A DNA stretch of 24,143 nt from Raineya sp964654605. GTDB taxonomy: Bacteria > Bacteroidota > Bacteroidia > Cytophagales > Thermonemataceae. The notes beneath the pieces are model-generated. The model searched no databases and was not told the DNA's origin. It worked only from the letters and a program-made list of their open reading frames with translations. Below are positions 16,012-23,091 of this stretch, piece by piece. The DNA is taken from positions 1 to 24,143 of the forward strand of contig CAZZLW010000025.1 in NCBI GenBank assembly GCA_964654605.1, given 5' to 3'. The position numbers were made by a program, and so were the translations under genes. Within the stretch, counting starts at the first letter, position 1; the number at the start of each line of letters is the position of its first letter.

Positions 16012-16093
16012 AGGTTTGAAGTTTGAGGTTTATACTTTTGAACTCTTAAACCTTTCAACCTTTGAACCTCAAACCCTTAAACCCTTTGAACCT
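16012..16093. repeat. Inverted array of degenerate 8-bp units upstream of recF
   Basis: On the right, seven contiguous octamers in perfect 8-bp phase (16038-16093): TTGAACTC, TTAAACCT, TTCAACCT, TTGAACCT, CAAACCCT, TAAACCCT, TTGAACCT. On the left, two or three octamers of the opposite sense (AGGTTTGA 16012-16019, AGTTTGAG 16020-16027, GTTTATAC). The two sides can pair imperfectly into a long hairpin. This fills most of the 171-bp gap between the orphan gene and recF; no clear promoter was found there. Confidence 0.7.
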
Positions 16094-16128
16094 AAAATAG
16101 CTTGCTTTCAAATATTCACTAACAAATT

Positions 16129-16914
16129 TTAGAGTAAAACCATACTTTCTCGCTTAAAATTGATATACTCGTAATCGCGGTGCAAAGTGATAAGCATCTG
16201 ATTGGGGGCTATGATTTTAGAACTTACATTGATACCAAATAAAAAAGGCTTACAAATAGCTTGCTTGGGAAAGCGATATTTATGTATTTTTGAGATAGTA
16301 GGCGGGCTATAAAATTCGTGCTTTTCTTGGGCATACAAAGGTTTTGAAAATATCCTTGCCGTTTCAATCCAGTAATTTTGGGCTTTTTTAGAAATTCTGA
16401 AAGTTTTGGTATTGTTTTCATTTTTGGGTGTAGCGACAAATTCCGCCGAAAATACATCTAACTCAAAAAGATAATCATAACGCAACCAAAGTTCTATCTC
16501 AAAATTTTTATTGTATTTTGCCAAACGAAATTTATCGTCAAAATCAAAATAAAAATTTTGATTTTCAAGTTCCTCTTTTGGTTTTTCCAAATGTTCCAAA
16601 TTGCCGCAATTGGTAGAAAATTTATATTCCCCAATAATTTGCTTTTTCTTACCGATATATATTTTACCCGAGCCTGCACTTTTGAAAGCAGAAGTTCTAT
16701 CCAAGGCGTACTCAGGAAAATCTATAATCTGAAAAATTTTCTGCTGAAAAAATTGATAATAAGCATAAGGAAGCAAGATGTTTCTACCTTTGGGTGTTTG
16801 GATACGCATATCAAAAAAACTTTTTGCGGTACTCCAAAAGATTTTCAGTTTTTTATGCTTTTTAAGCAATCGGGTAAGTTTTTTTCGCAGAGCTTTGCGT
16901 ATTTCAGTAGTCAT
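16129..16914 (-). CDS. Uncharacterised protein coupled to a glycosyltransferase
   Basis: A 261-aa protein I do not recognise. Its ATG (16912-16914) overlaps the TGA of the glycosyltransferase as ATGA, which fixes the start; the frame is open 17 codons further but only inside the upstream gene. The N-terminus is strongly basic (residues 6-24, RKALRKKLTRLLKKHKKLK), suggesting contact with acidic phospholipid or nucleic acid. The rest is rich in aromatic and charged residues with alternating pattern (FEIELWLRYDYLFELDVFSAEF), suggesting a beta-rich soluble domain. No signal peptide or membrane segment is seen. Translational coupling implies a shared task with the glycosyltransferase, perhaps envelope glycan or lipid modification; this is inference from context only. 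Confidence 0.7.
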   Translation of the reverse strand: MTTEIRKALRKKLTRLLKKHKKLKIFWSTAKSFFDMRIQTPKGRNILLPYAYYQFFQQKIFQIIDFPEYALDRTSAFKSAGSGKIYIGKKKQIIGEYKFSTNCGNLEHLEKPKEELENQNFYFDFDDKFRLAKYNKNFEIELWLRYDYLFELDVFSAEFVATPKNENNTKTFRISKKAQNYWIETARIFSKPLYAQEKHEFYSPPTISKIHKYRFPKQAICKPFLFGINVSSKIIAPNQMLITLHRDYEYINFKRESMVLL

Positions 16915-17987
16915 AGTATTTTCTCCAAACTTTCTACAAACATTTGGGGAGCTTTTTGCACCCAATCACGCATTTGAGTAGTGGGCTGGTAACTTTCTAA
17001 ATAGTTCAAAAAAGGCGTAATATTGAAATCTTTGCTTACAATACCCGCACCTGCTTTTTGGGCGTCAAGAGCGTTACAACTTTGCTCAAATTGCCCTTCT
17101 ACGGGCATCATCATTACAGGTTTGCCTAAATACATCGCCTCACAAACCGACTCAAAGCCTGCCGTAGTTACCAAACCTCGGCAAGTTCTCATTTTTTCCA
17201 AAAATTTAGTATCACTGATTTGATGAAAAGTCAGGTTTTCGCTGAAATGTTCAACCTCAGGAGCGTTTTTTCTATCCCAAAAGCATTCCAATTTTACATC
17301 AGGGTTTTGCTTGTGCCAAGCAATAATATCATCTCCATAGCCATCATTATTCACATAGCACAAAATAAAATCTTGCGTTTCAGGCGAAAGCGAAAGCACT
17401 TCTTTACGAAGCAGTGGCGGTACAATTTTGATATTTTTGTAATCGGAAAGGTAGGGGGCAAAAGAAAGAGCTAATTTGAGTTTGGCTTTGTGTGCTGTAA
17501 GATTGGTGTTGAGGTTGAGTAAAAATTTTTCTACCTTGTGTCCTTGGGGGTATTCAAATTGGGGGTGTTGCAAAAAAAACTGATGCCCTACCACCACCAT
17601 AGGAGCAGGAGTTTTGTGAAACAAATTATAGAAACCTGCCAAAAGGTCGTAGAAATTGATAATTACATCAGGCTGGTATTGCTTGTAATAAGCCGAAAGT
17701 TCTCGCATACTTGCAAAAAAAGTGCGAGTTTTGAGCAAATTGTAAGAAATAGTTTTCCCTATCAGTATGCTACGATTATTGCTATCTTTGACAAAATTAG
17801 GGCTTTCAAAATAATGCAAAGGGGCTTGCATTTTGGCAATAAAAAAATCTGGAATTTTCCTGTAACTTTTACCAACCAATACAGCCACAACCTTATGCCC
17901 TGCATTGTGCAAAATATCTTGCAAAGCAAGAGCCTGTGTAAGATGCCCTCTGCCCTCGCCTTGTACAACAAATAAAAATTTTGCCAT
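16911..17987 (-). CDS. GT28/MurG-like glycosyltransferase
   Basis: A 358-aa GT-B fold glycosyltransferase. The N-terminal glycine-rich loop VVQGEGRGHLTQALAL (residues about 7-22) resembles the acceptor-side loop of MurG and diacylglycerol glucosyltransferases. The C-terminal nucleotide-sugar site reads GLVTTAGFESVCEAMYLGKPVMMMPVEGQFEQSCNA with the GFE and Q-N pattern of family 28. No transmembrane segment is seen, consistent with a peripheral membrane enzyme. Donor and acceptor cannot be told; it is not MurG proper, as the motifs diverge and no mur or fts genes are nearby. It starts 3 bp after the hydroxyacid dehydrogenase gene and overlaps the orphan gene by 4 bp, all one operon. Confidence 0.8.
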   Translation of the reverse strand: MAKFLFVVQGEGRGHLTQALALQDILHNAGHKVVAVLVGKSYRKIPDFFIAKMQAPLHYFESPNFVKDSNNRSILIGKTISYNLLKTRTFFASMRELSAYYKQYQPDVIINFYDLLAGFYNLFHKTPAPMVVVGHQFFLQHPQFEYPQGHKVEKFLLNLNTNLTAHKAKLKLALSFAPYLSDYKNIKIVPPLLRKEVLSLSPETQDFILCYVNNDGYGDDIIAWHKQNPDVKLECFWDRKNAPEVEHFSENLTFHQISDTKFLEKMRTCRGLVTTAGFESVCEAMYLGKPVMMMPVEGQFEQSCNALDAQKAGAGIVSKDFNITPFLNYLESYQPTTQMRDWVQKAPQMFVESLEKIL

Positions 17988-17990
17988 TTT

Positions 17991-18923
17991 TTACAAGTTA
18001 TCTATGTACTTTGTTATTTTTTCGGCAAGTACCTGACTAATTTTCAAGTAAGACTCTTTTGTCCAACCTGCCACATGAGGTGTAAGAATGACATTGGACA
18101 TAGAAGCTAATTTCTGAAAAGTAGCTTCTTGCTTAGGAGAAAGCGTGTCTAATTTTTCATTTTCCAAGACGTCCAGCCCTGCTCCCAAGATTTTGCCTTG
18201 CTCCAAACCATTAGCAATCGCCTCCAAATCTGCTACTTCCCCCCTTGCCGAGTTGAGTAACCAAAAAGGCTTTGAACAACTTTCTATAAAATCCTGATTA
18301 AACATTTTTCTGCTTTGCTCATTAAGCGAAACGTGCAAAGAAATCACATCAGCCTCTTGCTGAATGTGAGCAAGATTTGTCATTTGAGCGTAGTTATCCG
18401 CTTTTCCAGGGTTTCGGTCATAAGAAAGAATTTTCACCCCCAAACCGCTTAGCCTTTTGGCAAAAGCCTTTCCCGTATGCCCGTAGCCGATAATTCCTAT
18501 GGTTTTACCTTGCAACTCTACCCCCCTATTGGCTTCTCTACGCCAAATTTTTTGCTTTACTTGTTCGTTGGCGATATGAATTTTATTCATCAGTGTAAGG
18601 AGCATTGCAAGACAATGCTCTGCAACAGCATCACAATTGGCTTCGGGAGCATTGATAAGATGAATTTTTTGTTTTTCTGCGAAATCTACATCAATATTAT
18701 CCAGCCCCGAGCCTGCCCTTACAATGAGTTTGAGTTGCGGGTTTTTGCTTAAAATAGCTTGGTTCAGGTGTATTTTGCTACGAATAATAATTGCCTCAAA
18801 ATCTTGCAAACGTTCTGTAATTTCTTGGGGCGAAATAGTAGGTTCGTAACTATACGGAATGTTTTTTTGCTCAAAAACATCAATCAGAAAAGGGTGCAAA
18901 TCATCAACAATGAGGAATTTCAT
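17991..18923 (-). CDS. D-2-hydroxyacid dehydrogenase (phosphoglycerate dehydrogenase-like)
   Basis: A 310-aa NAD-dependent enzyme of the D-isomer 2-hydroxyacid dehydrogenase family. The Rossmann motif GYGHTG is at 146-151 after GKTIGII; the substrate-binding segment is VRAGSGLDNID (68-78); catalytic residues expected in the family are R227 (NSARGE), an acid in DVLENE (E256 by spacing) and H283 (TPHVAG). No C-terminal ACT domain is present. Closest look is to 3-phosphoglycerate dehydrogenase (first step of serine synthesis), but other substrates are possible; no serB or serC is adjacent. The start at 18921-18923 overlaps the TGA of the lipoprotein gene (ATGA), preferred over an ATG five codons upstream. 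The next gene starts 3 bp after its stop. Confidence 0.88.
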   Translation of the reverse strand: MKFLIVDDLHPFLIDVFEQKNIPYSYEPTISPQEITERLQDFEAIIIRSKIHLNQAILSKNPQLKLIVRAGSGLDNIDVDFAEKQKIHLINAPEANCDAVAEHCLAMLLTLMNKIHIANEQVKQKIWRREANRGVELQGKTIGIIGYGHTGKAFAKRLSGLGVKILSYDRNPGKADNYAQMTNLAHIQQEADVISLHVSLNEQSRKMFNQDFIESCSKPFWLLNSARGEVADLEAIANGLEQGKILGAGLDVLENEKLDTLSPKQEATFQKLASMSNVILTPHVAGWTKESYLKISQVLAEKITKYIDNL

Positions 18924-19204
18924 CGGATTTTGAAGCACTCGTCCAAAAGTTTGTTTTCACCTGCTTTTCCTACGGCACTTGGGCTATCGTAATAGCTTTG
19001 GGCTTTTTCTGCCATACACTTACAAAGCTCTGATACATCGGCACCTGCGGCTTTCATCACCTCGTCTTTCTTGTATTTTTCAGTGCAGTTTTCAATAAAT
19101 TTAGCCGTATCTTTATCGTTCCAGTCCCCTTTTTGGCTTTTTTCTTCTTTACTGCCACCGCAAGCGGTAAGTAAAATCAATGAAAATGTAAGTATTTTTT
19201 TCAT
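18920..19204 (-). CDS. Small cysteine-containing lipoprotein
   Basis: A 94-aa protein starting MKKILTFSLILLTACGGSKEE, a clear lipoprotein signal with lipobox LTAC and lipidated Cys15. The mature part is helical and charged with four cysteines: C40 (FIENC), C61 and C63 (LCKCM) and C90 (LDECFKIR). Small exported Bacteroidetes proteins with a FxxxC ... CxC ... C pattern exist, and disulfide bonds are plausible, but no function is known to me. The frame extends 34 codons upstream without similarity; the signal peptide and a promoter match just upstream decide the start. First gene of the operon with the hydroxyacid dehydrogenase, glycosyltransferase and orphan genes, linked by an ATGA overlap. 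Confidence 0.75.
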   Translation of the reverse strand: MKKILTFSLILLTACGGSKEEKSQKGDWNDKDTAKFIENCTEKYKKDEVMKAAGADVSELCKCMAEKAQSYYDSPSAVGKAGENKLLDECFKIR

Positions 19205-19218
19205 ACCTTCTTTTTTTG

Positions 19219-19249
19219 CAAAACTAACAATTTGCCTTGTTTCTGTAAA
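19219..19249 (-). promoter_or_regulatory. Candidate promoter of the lipoprotein-dehydrogenase-glycosyltransferase operon
   Basis: On the minus strand TTTA (19246-19249), 19 bp, TAGTTTTG (19219-19226): a perfect -7 and a three-of-four -33. It is 14 bp from the lipoprotein ATG, implying a very short leader. Confidence 0.4.
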
Positions 19250-19264
19250 AAAATACCCAAAAAT

Positions 19265-19294
19265 TTTGTTTTTCCTTGTAAAAAATTTAGTTTG
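19265..19294 (+). promoter_or_regulatory. Near-consensus promoter for floA
   Basis: TTTG (19265-19268), 18 bp, TTAGTTTG (19287-19294): perfect -33, -7 with one mismatch, spacing one short. The floA ATG is 30 bp downstream. Confidence 0.35.
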
Positions 19295-19324
19295 CAGTGA
19301 AAACAACCTAAAAACTAAAAAAGT

Positions 19325-20308
19325 ATGGATTTTGAAAATTCATTTCTTGTTTTCCTCGTTGCGGGGATTATCGGTTTCTTTATTTTTTTGTACTTTGTAC
19401 CTGTAAATTTATGGGTTACGGCATTATTTTCAGGTGTACCGATTGGGCTTTTGCGTCTGATATTTATGCGTATTCGCCGTGTGCCACCTCGTGCCATTGT
19501 AGAATCCTTAATTACTGCTCATAAAGCAGGTATTCAGGTAACCGCTGATGATTTGGAAACCCACTATTTGGCAGGTGGAAATGTGCAAAATGTAATTCGT
19601 GCCCTGATTTCAGCCGATAAAGCAGGTTTAGACCTTTCTTTCCGACAAGCTACAGCTATTGATTTGGCAGGTAGAGATGTATTTGATGCCGTACAAGTTT
19701 CTGTAAATCCTCGTGTTATCAATACGCCTAATGTTACGGCAGTTTCCAAAGACGGTATCCAGCTAATTGTAAAAGCTCGTATCACGGTAAGAGCCAATCT
19801 CCAACAACTTGTTGGTGGTGCAGGGGAAGATACCATTTTGGCTCGTGTAGGCGAAGGTATTGTTACTTCTATTGGTTCTGCTGATAACCATCAAACTGTG
19901 CTTGAAAATCCTGATGCTATTTCCAAAGTAGTGCTTGCCCGTGGGCTGGACGCTGGTACTGCCTTCAAAATTCTTTCCATTGATATTGCTGATATTGATG
20001 TAGGAGAAAATATCGGTGCAAAACTGCAAATTGATAAAGCCGCCGCCGACTTGAAAATCGCTGAAGCCAAAGCCGAAGAACGCCGTGCTATGGCGGTTGC
20101 CTTTGAGCAAGAAATGAAAGCCAAAGCCCAAGAAGCACGTGCCAAAGTAATTGAAGCCGAAGCCGAAATTCCCAAAGCTATCGCCGAATCGTTCAAATCG
20201 GGCAATTTGGGCATTATGGACTATTACCGAATGAAAAACATCATTGCTGATACCAAAATGAGAGATTCTATCGCAGGCAACCCCGATACGGTTTCAGATA
20301 AGGATTAG
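19325..20308 (+). CDS. floA: Flotillin-like protein FloA
   Basis: A 327-aa member of the bacterial flotillin family (YqfA type), which oligomerises in the inner membrane, organises ordered lipid domains and affects membrane fluidity. Two hydrophobic segments (about 7-27 and 30-48) are followed by a SPFH domain with family text IRRVPPRAIVESLITAHKAGI, TPNVTAVSKDGIQLIVKARITVRAN, and GIVTSIGSADNH. A long Ala/Glu/Lys-rich stretch (about 236-290, AAADLKIAEAKAEERRAMA) is the coiled-coil oligomerisation region. Length matches Bacillus FloA (331 aa). The NfeD partner that usually precedes flotillin genes is absent on either side. It runs toward tatC, separated by a hairpin terminator. Confidence 0.93.
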   Translation: MDFENSFLVFLVAGIIGFFIFLYFVPVNLWVTALFSGVPIGLLRLIFMRIRRVPPRAIVESLITAHKAGIQVTADDLETHYLAGGNVQNVIRALISADKAGLDLSFRQATAIDLAGRDVFDAVQVSVNPRVINTPNVTAVSKDGIQLIVKARITVRANLQQLVGGAGEDTILARVGEGIVTSIGSADNHQTVLENPDAISKVVLARGLDAGTAFKILSIDIADIDVGENIGAKLQIDKAAADLKIAEAKAEERRAMAVAFEQEMKAKAQEARAKVIEAEAEIPKAIAESFKSGNLGIMDYYRMKNIIADTKMRDSIAGNPDTVSDKD

Positions 20309-20338
20309 AAAGCGTCAAAATTCCTTAATTATAACCAT

Positions 20339-20373
20339 AAGCGACCATATTGCTTTTAGCGATATGGTCGCTT
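20339..20373. terminator. Hairpin between convergent floA and tatC
   Basis: A perfect 12-bp stem AAGCGACCATAT/ATATGGTCGCTT (20339-20350 with 20362-20373) and an 11-nt loop, 30 bp after the floA stop and 14 bp beyond the tatC stop. Neither flank has a long T-tract, so termination strength is uncertain; it could act in both directions. Confidence 0.65.
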
Positions 20374-20387
20374 TCATTATCAAAATC

Positions 20388-21272
20388 CTACTCCAACATC
20401 TGGTCTAAGCGAGGCGTAGGGGTTTGTGGCGGAATAGTTTGCGTATATTGAATTTCTTGGGCTTTTTCCAATGCTTTTTCTTGCTTTTCTACACGAGCTA
20501 CAATAAAAATACTTGCCTCATATAGCACATACAAAGGCAAAGCCACTATCAACTGCGAAAAAATATCGCCTGTGGGCGTAATAACTGCCGCAAGTATCAG
20601 AACTCCCACAATGCTATGGCGGCGATAGCTACGCATAAACGAAGCCGTTAGTAAACCTACTTTTCCCAAAAAATATGCCACCATAGGTAGCTGAAACATC
20701 AAAGCACTAATCAGCGTAAGCCAAGTAACAATAGAAACGTAACTATGCAAATCAAATTCAAGATTAGGATTTATACGAGAAGAAATTTTATAGGTAGCCA
20801 AAAAATTCACCGATATAGGCGTGAGTATAAAATACCCAAATAAAACTCCTATGGCAAAAAGCAAAGCAATATAAAAAACCACTCCTTTGGTTGCTTTTAG
20901 CTCTTTTTCGTATAAAGCGGGCTTCACAAAACGCCAAATTTCCCAAACAATATACGGAAATCCCAAAACCAAACCTATCACAATTGCCGAAGTGATGTGT
21001 GTCATAAATTGTCCTGTAATAGCAAAATTTACAAAATTGAGATTAGCCCCTACGCACAGCCCCTCCGAGCCAAGCCAGCGTCCCAATTCGCACATCTTGC
21101 GGTAAGTCCAGAAATCGGCTTTGGCAGGACCAAATAGCACCTCCTCAAAAATAAATTCAGTAAATCCGAAAGCTACAATCATCAGTACCACCACTACAAT
21201 TACAGAGCGAATAAGATGTTTGCGTAGCTCTTCTAAGTGTTCCAAGAAAGTCATTTCCTTTTTTTCTGCCAT
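20388..21272 (-). CDS. tatC: Sec-independent protein translocase subunit TatC
   Basis: A 294-aa inner-membrane protein, the twin-arginine signal receptor of the Tat export system. The N-terminal cytoplasmic motif FLEHLEELRKHL (9-20) and the cytoplasmic loop IWRFVKPALYEKELK (112-126) are hallmark TatC text, as is the late ITPTGDIFSQLIVALPLYVLYE (231-252). Six membrane segments are visible. The first periplasmic loop (about 41-88) is longer than in E. coli TatC and carries two cysteines, C61 and C73; I believe a long loop here is common in Bacteroidetes. The C-terminal tail (about 262-294) is polar and extended. No tatA or tatB lies in the window. A minus-strand TAATTTTG (21290-21297) is 17 bp before the ATG. 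Confidence 0.95.
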   Translation of the reverse strand: MAEKKEMTFLEHLEELRKHLIRSVIVVVVLMIVAFGFTEFIFEEVLFGPAKADFWTYRKMCELGRWLGSEGLCVGANLNFVNFAITGQFMTHITSAIVIGLVLGFPYIVWEIWRFVKPALYEKELKATKGVVFYIALLFAIGVLFGYFILTPISVNFLATYKISSRINPNLEFDLHSYVSIVTWLTLISALMFQLPMVAYFLGKVGLLTASFMRSYRRHSIVGVLILAAVITPTGDIFSQLIVALPLYVLYEASIFIVARVEKQEKALEKAQEIQYTQTIPPQTPTPRLDQMLE

Positions 21273-21289
21273 TGAGCAAAAATTTTTGG

Positions 21290-21297
21290 CAAAATTA
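21290..21297 (-). promoter_or_regulatory. Candidate -7 element for tatC
   Basis: Reads TAATTTTG on the minus strand, fitting TAnnTTTG, 17 bp upstream of the tatC start. There is no TTTG at the right distance for a -33 element. Confidence 0.3.
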
Positions 21298-21319
21298 CAG
21301 ATTTTTCAAAGAAAACCGC

Positions 21320-21327
21320 TATTTTTG
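21320..21327 (+). promoter_or_regulatory. Candidate -7 element for the SPOR protein gene
   Basis: TATTTTTG within CGCTATTTTTG, 20 bp upstream of the chosen ATG at 21348. The same 11 bases precede hisF (23062-23072), where a -33 element is also present; here the -33 is missing. If real, the ATG at 21327 would lie within the element, favouring the start at 21348. Confidence 0.35.
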
Positions 21328-21347
21328 TGAAAAGTCTTTTTTGCTCT

Positions 21348-21953
21348 ATGAAAAAAATTATTTTTTCGCTAATGTTATGTGTAGCTTTGGGAAATGCTTT
21401 TGCCCAAAAAAATAAAAAAGAAAGCGAAATCAACTTTTCAGACTCCATTGAACGATACTTGCCTACTTATCAGTACCAAAAGCCCATTTTCAAAGGCAAG
21501 CACGAAGTTTATGAAGTAGTTAGAAATATTGAAAACACCAATTTGCCCGATTCAGCACTAAATTTCAACTATGCCATTACTGCTAATTTGAATAAAATTT
21601 TAGACTATAAACCCGAAGAGGTTACGGTAAAATTAGAAAAGCCCGGTTTCCGTGTGCAAGTATATGCAGGCAAAGACCGCGACGAGGCTCAACGTATTCG
21701 GGGTATGTGCCTGAATATGAAATTTGACGACCAAGCCTACTTGCATTACGACCGCCCCAATTATCGTGTAAAAGTCGGTGATTTTCTCACACGCGAAGAT
21801 GCCCGTGAGCTATACCGACAGCTCAAAAAACGTTTCCCCGAAGCTATCATCGTTCCTGATATAGTAACCGTCATTAAAAAAGCTACCCCTGATGAACTGA
21901 TTATGCTTCGCAGAAAAGAGGCTGAAGATAAACTGAAAAAGGGGCAAAAATAG
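21348..21953 (+). CDS. Secreted SPOR-domain protein
   Basis: A 201-aa exported protein. Residues 1-19 (MKKIIFSLMLCVALGNAFA) are a Sec signal peptide with predicted cleavage AFA-Q. The middle part is a linker without recognised domain. Residues about 100-172 (GFRVQVYAGKDRDEAQRIRG ... PNYRVKVGDFLTREDARELYRQLKKRFPEAIIVPD) form a SPOR domain, which binds peptidoglycan glycan strands lacking stem peptides and often directs proteins to the division septum. The longer frame adds seven residues before a better signal-peptide start, so the ATG at 21348 was taken. Divergent from tatC with a 75-bp gap; YihY gene follows 125 bp downstream on the same strand. Confidence 0.88.
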   Translation: MKKIIFSLMLCVALGNAFAQKNKKESEINFSDSIERYLPTYQYQKPIFKGKHEVYEVVRNIENTNLPDSALNFNYAITANLNKILDYKPEEVTVKLEKPGFRVQVYAGKDRDEAQRIRGMCLNMKFDDQAYLHYDRPNYRVKVGDFLTREDARELYRQLKKRFPEAIIVPDIVTVIKKATPDELIMLRRKEAEDKLKKGQK

Positions 21954-21985
21954 GTAATTTTTAGGTATAGTTTGCAGTAAAGAAA

Positions 21986-22011
21986 CAGGAAAAAAGAGGC
22001 AGGAAAAAAGA
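21986..22011. repeat. 12-bp direct repeat before the YihY gene
   Basis: CAGGAAAAAAGA occurs twice (21986-21997 and 22000-22011), 14 bp apart, in the 125-bp gap between the SPOR and YihY genes. Purine-rich on the plus strand; function unknown. Confidence 0.6.
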
Positions 22012-22078
22012 TTATGGAAATATGAAATAAATCTTTTAGAATATATCCCAAACCCTCAAAATAGCCCATTTCAACTCA

Positions 22079-23020
22079 ATGTTCCAACGCTTTCTTCGCA
22101 AGTACGTAATAGGCAAGAAGTGGTTTATTCGTTTGGATAATTGGCTTTCCGATTGGCACATAGGTAGGTCTATCCGAGTTCCTTTTTATACCTTTGGAAA
22201 AATTTTACTCAAAAACTTGCTCAACAACGATTTGCATATTCGGGCAAGTTCGGTGGCATTTAGCCTTACGCTTTCATTGTTTCCTTTTTTACTTTTCTTG
22301 CTCACGCTCATTCCCTACACCCCGCTAAATTATGGGCAGGTAATGAATTTTGTTCGTTACAATATTCCCAAAGAGATTTTTCAGTTTGTAGAAGCTACTA
22401 TCAGTGATATTCTTTCCAACAAACGTACCGATTTGCTTTCTGTAAGTTTCCTTTTTACGCTTTATACCGCTACCAATGGAATGTCGGCTCTTATTCAAGC
22501 CTTTAACAAAACCTTTTTGTATGCTGAAAAACGCAGTTTTTGGCGGCAAAGACTCATTGCTTTATACCTGACAGGCATTATTTCTTTCACCTTTCTTTTT
22601 GCTGTGGTTATTCTGATAGGCAGTCGTTTTGCCTTAAAAACCCTTTTGAAATGGGGCTTTCTGAACGATACTTTTTTATGGTGGCTTTTAGTGATTTCTA
22701 AATATATCATAGCTTTTTCTGTTTTTTTCTTTGTCATTTCACTGATTTACTACATTGCTCCCGCCAGCCACAATAGATGGCGTTTTGTTTCCATAGGTTC
22801 TATTTTCACTTCTATCAGTGCTATACTTACCACCAATCTTTTTTCATTTTATTTAGAAAATTTTGCCAGCTACAACAAACTCTATGGCTCTATCGGAACG
22901 CTCATTGCCCTTATGCTCTGGATTTATTTGCTCTCATTTTTACTCATTTTAGGCTTTGAACTAAATGCCAGTTGGTTGGAAGCCAAAAAAACTACTTACG
23001 ATTTTCAGAAAATTGAGTAA
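22079..23020 (+). CDS. YihY/BrkB-family inner-membrane protein
   Basis: A 313-aa integral membrane protein with about six hydrophobic helices. Family text is clear: an amphipathic lead-in, then LHIRASSVAFSLTLSLFPFLLFLL (52-75), FTLYTATNGMSALIQAFNKTF (126-146), IYYIAPASHNRWRFVSIGSIFTSI (223-246) and the C-terminal YNKLYGSIGTLIALMLWIYL (265-284) followed by GFELNA. These mark the YihY/virulence factor BrkB family (once mis-called ribonuclease BN). The biochemical function is not established; transport or envelope homeostasis has been proposed. The N-terminus (1-40) is basic and cytoplasmic. It sits between the SPOR gene and hisF on the same strand, but hisF has its own promoter, so no functional tie is implied. 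Confidence 0.9.
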   Translation: MFQRFLRKYVIGKKWFIRLDNWLSDWHIGRSIRVPFYTFGKILLKNLLNNDLHIRASSVAFSLTLSLFPFLLFLLTLIPYTPLNYGQVMNFVRYNIPKEIFQFVEATISDILSNKRTDLLSVSFLFTLYTATNGMSALIQAFNKTFLYAEKRSFWRQRLIALYLTGIISFTFLFAVVILIGSRFALKTLLKWGFLNDTFLWWLLVISKYIIAFSVFFFVISLIYYIAPASHNRWRFVSIGSIFTSISAILTTNLFSFYLENFASYNKLYGSIGTLIALMLWIYLLSFLLILGFELNASWLEAKKTTYDFQKIE

Positions 23021-23040
23021 GAAAACAAGAAAAATTGCTT

Positions 23041-23072
23041 TTTGGAAAAATCAATTGGCTTCGCTATTTTTG
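23041..23072 (+). promoter_or_regulatory. Bacteroidetes-type promoter for hisF
   Basis: TTTG (23041-23044), 20 bp, TATTTTTG (23065-23072), a full consensus match. The hisF ATG at 23092 is 19 bp downstream. The element lies inside the longer open frame of hisF, which therefore cannot be the translated one if this promoter is used. Confidence 0.7.
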
Positions 23073-23091
23073 CAGGTCTAAAAATTTTCAA

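Noticed and set aside
23035..23091. A 19-residue N-terminal extension of HisF
   Set aside because: The stretch contains a full promoter match, and HisF proteins begin close to the KRIIPCLDIKDGR motif.
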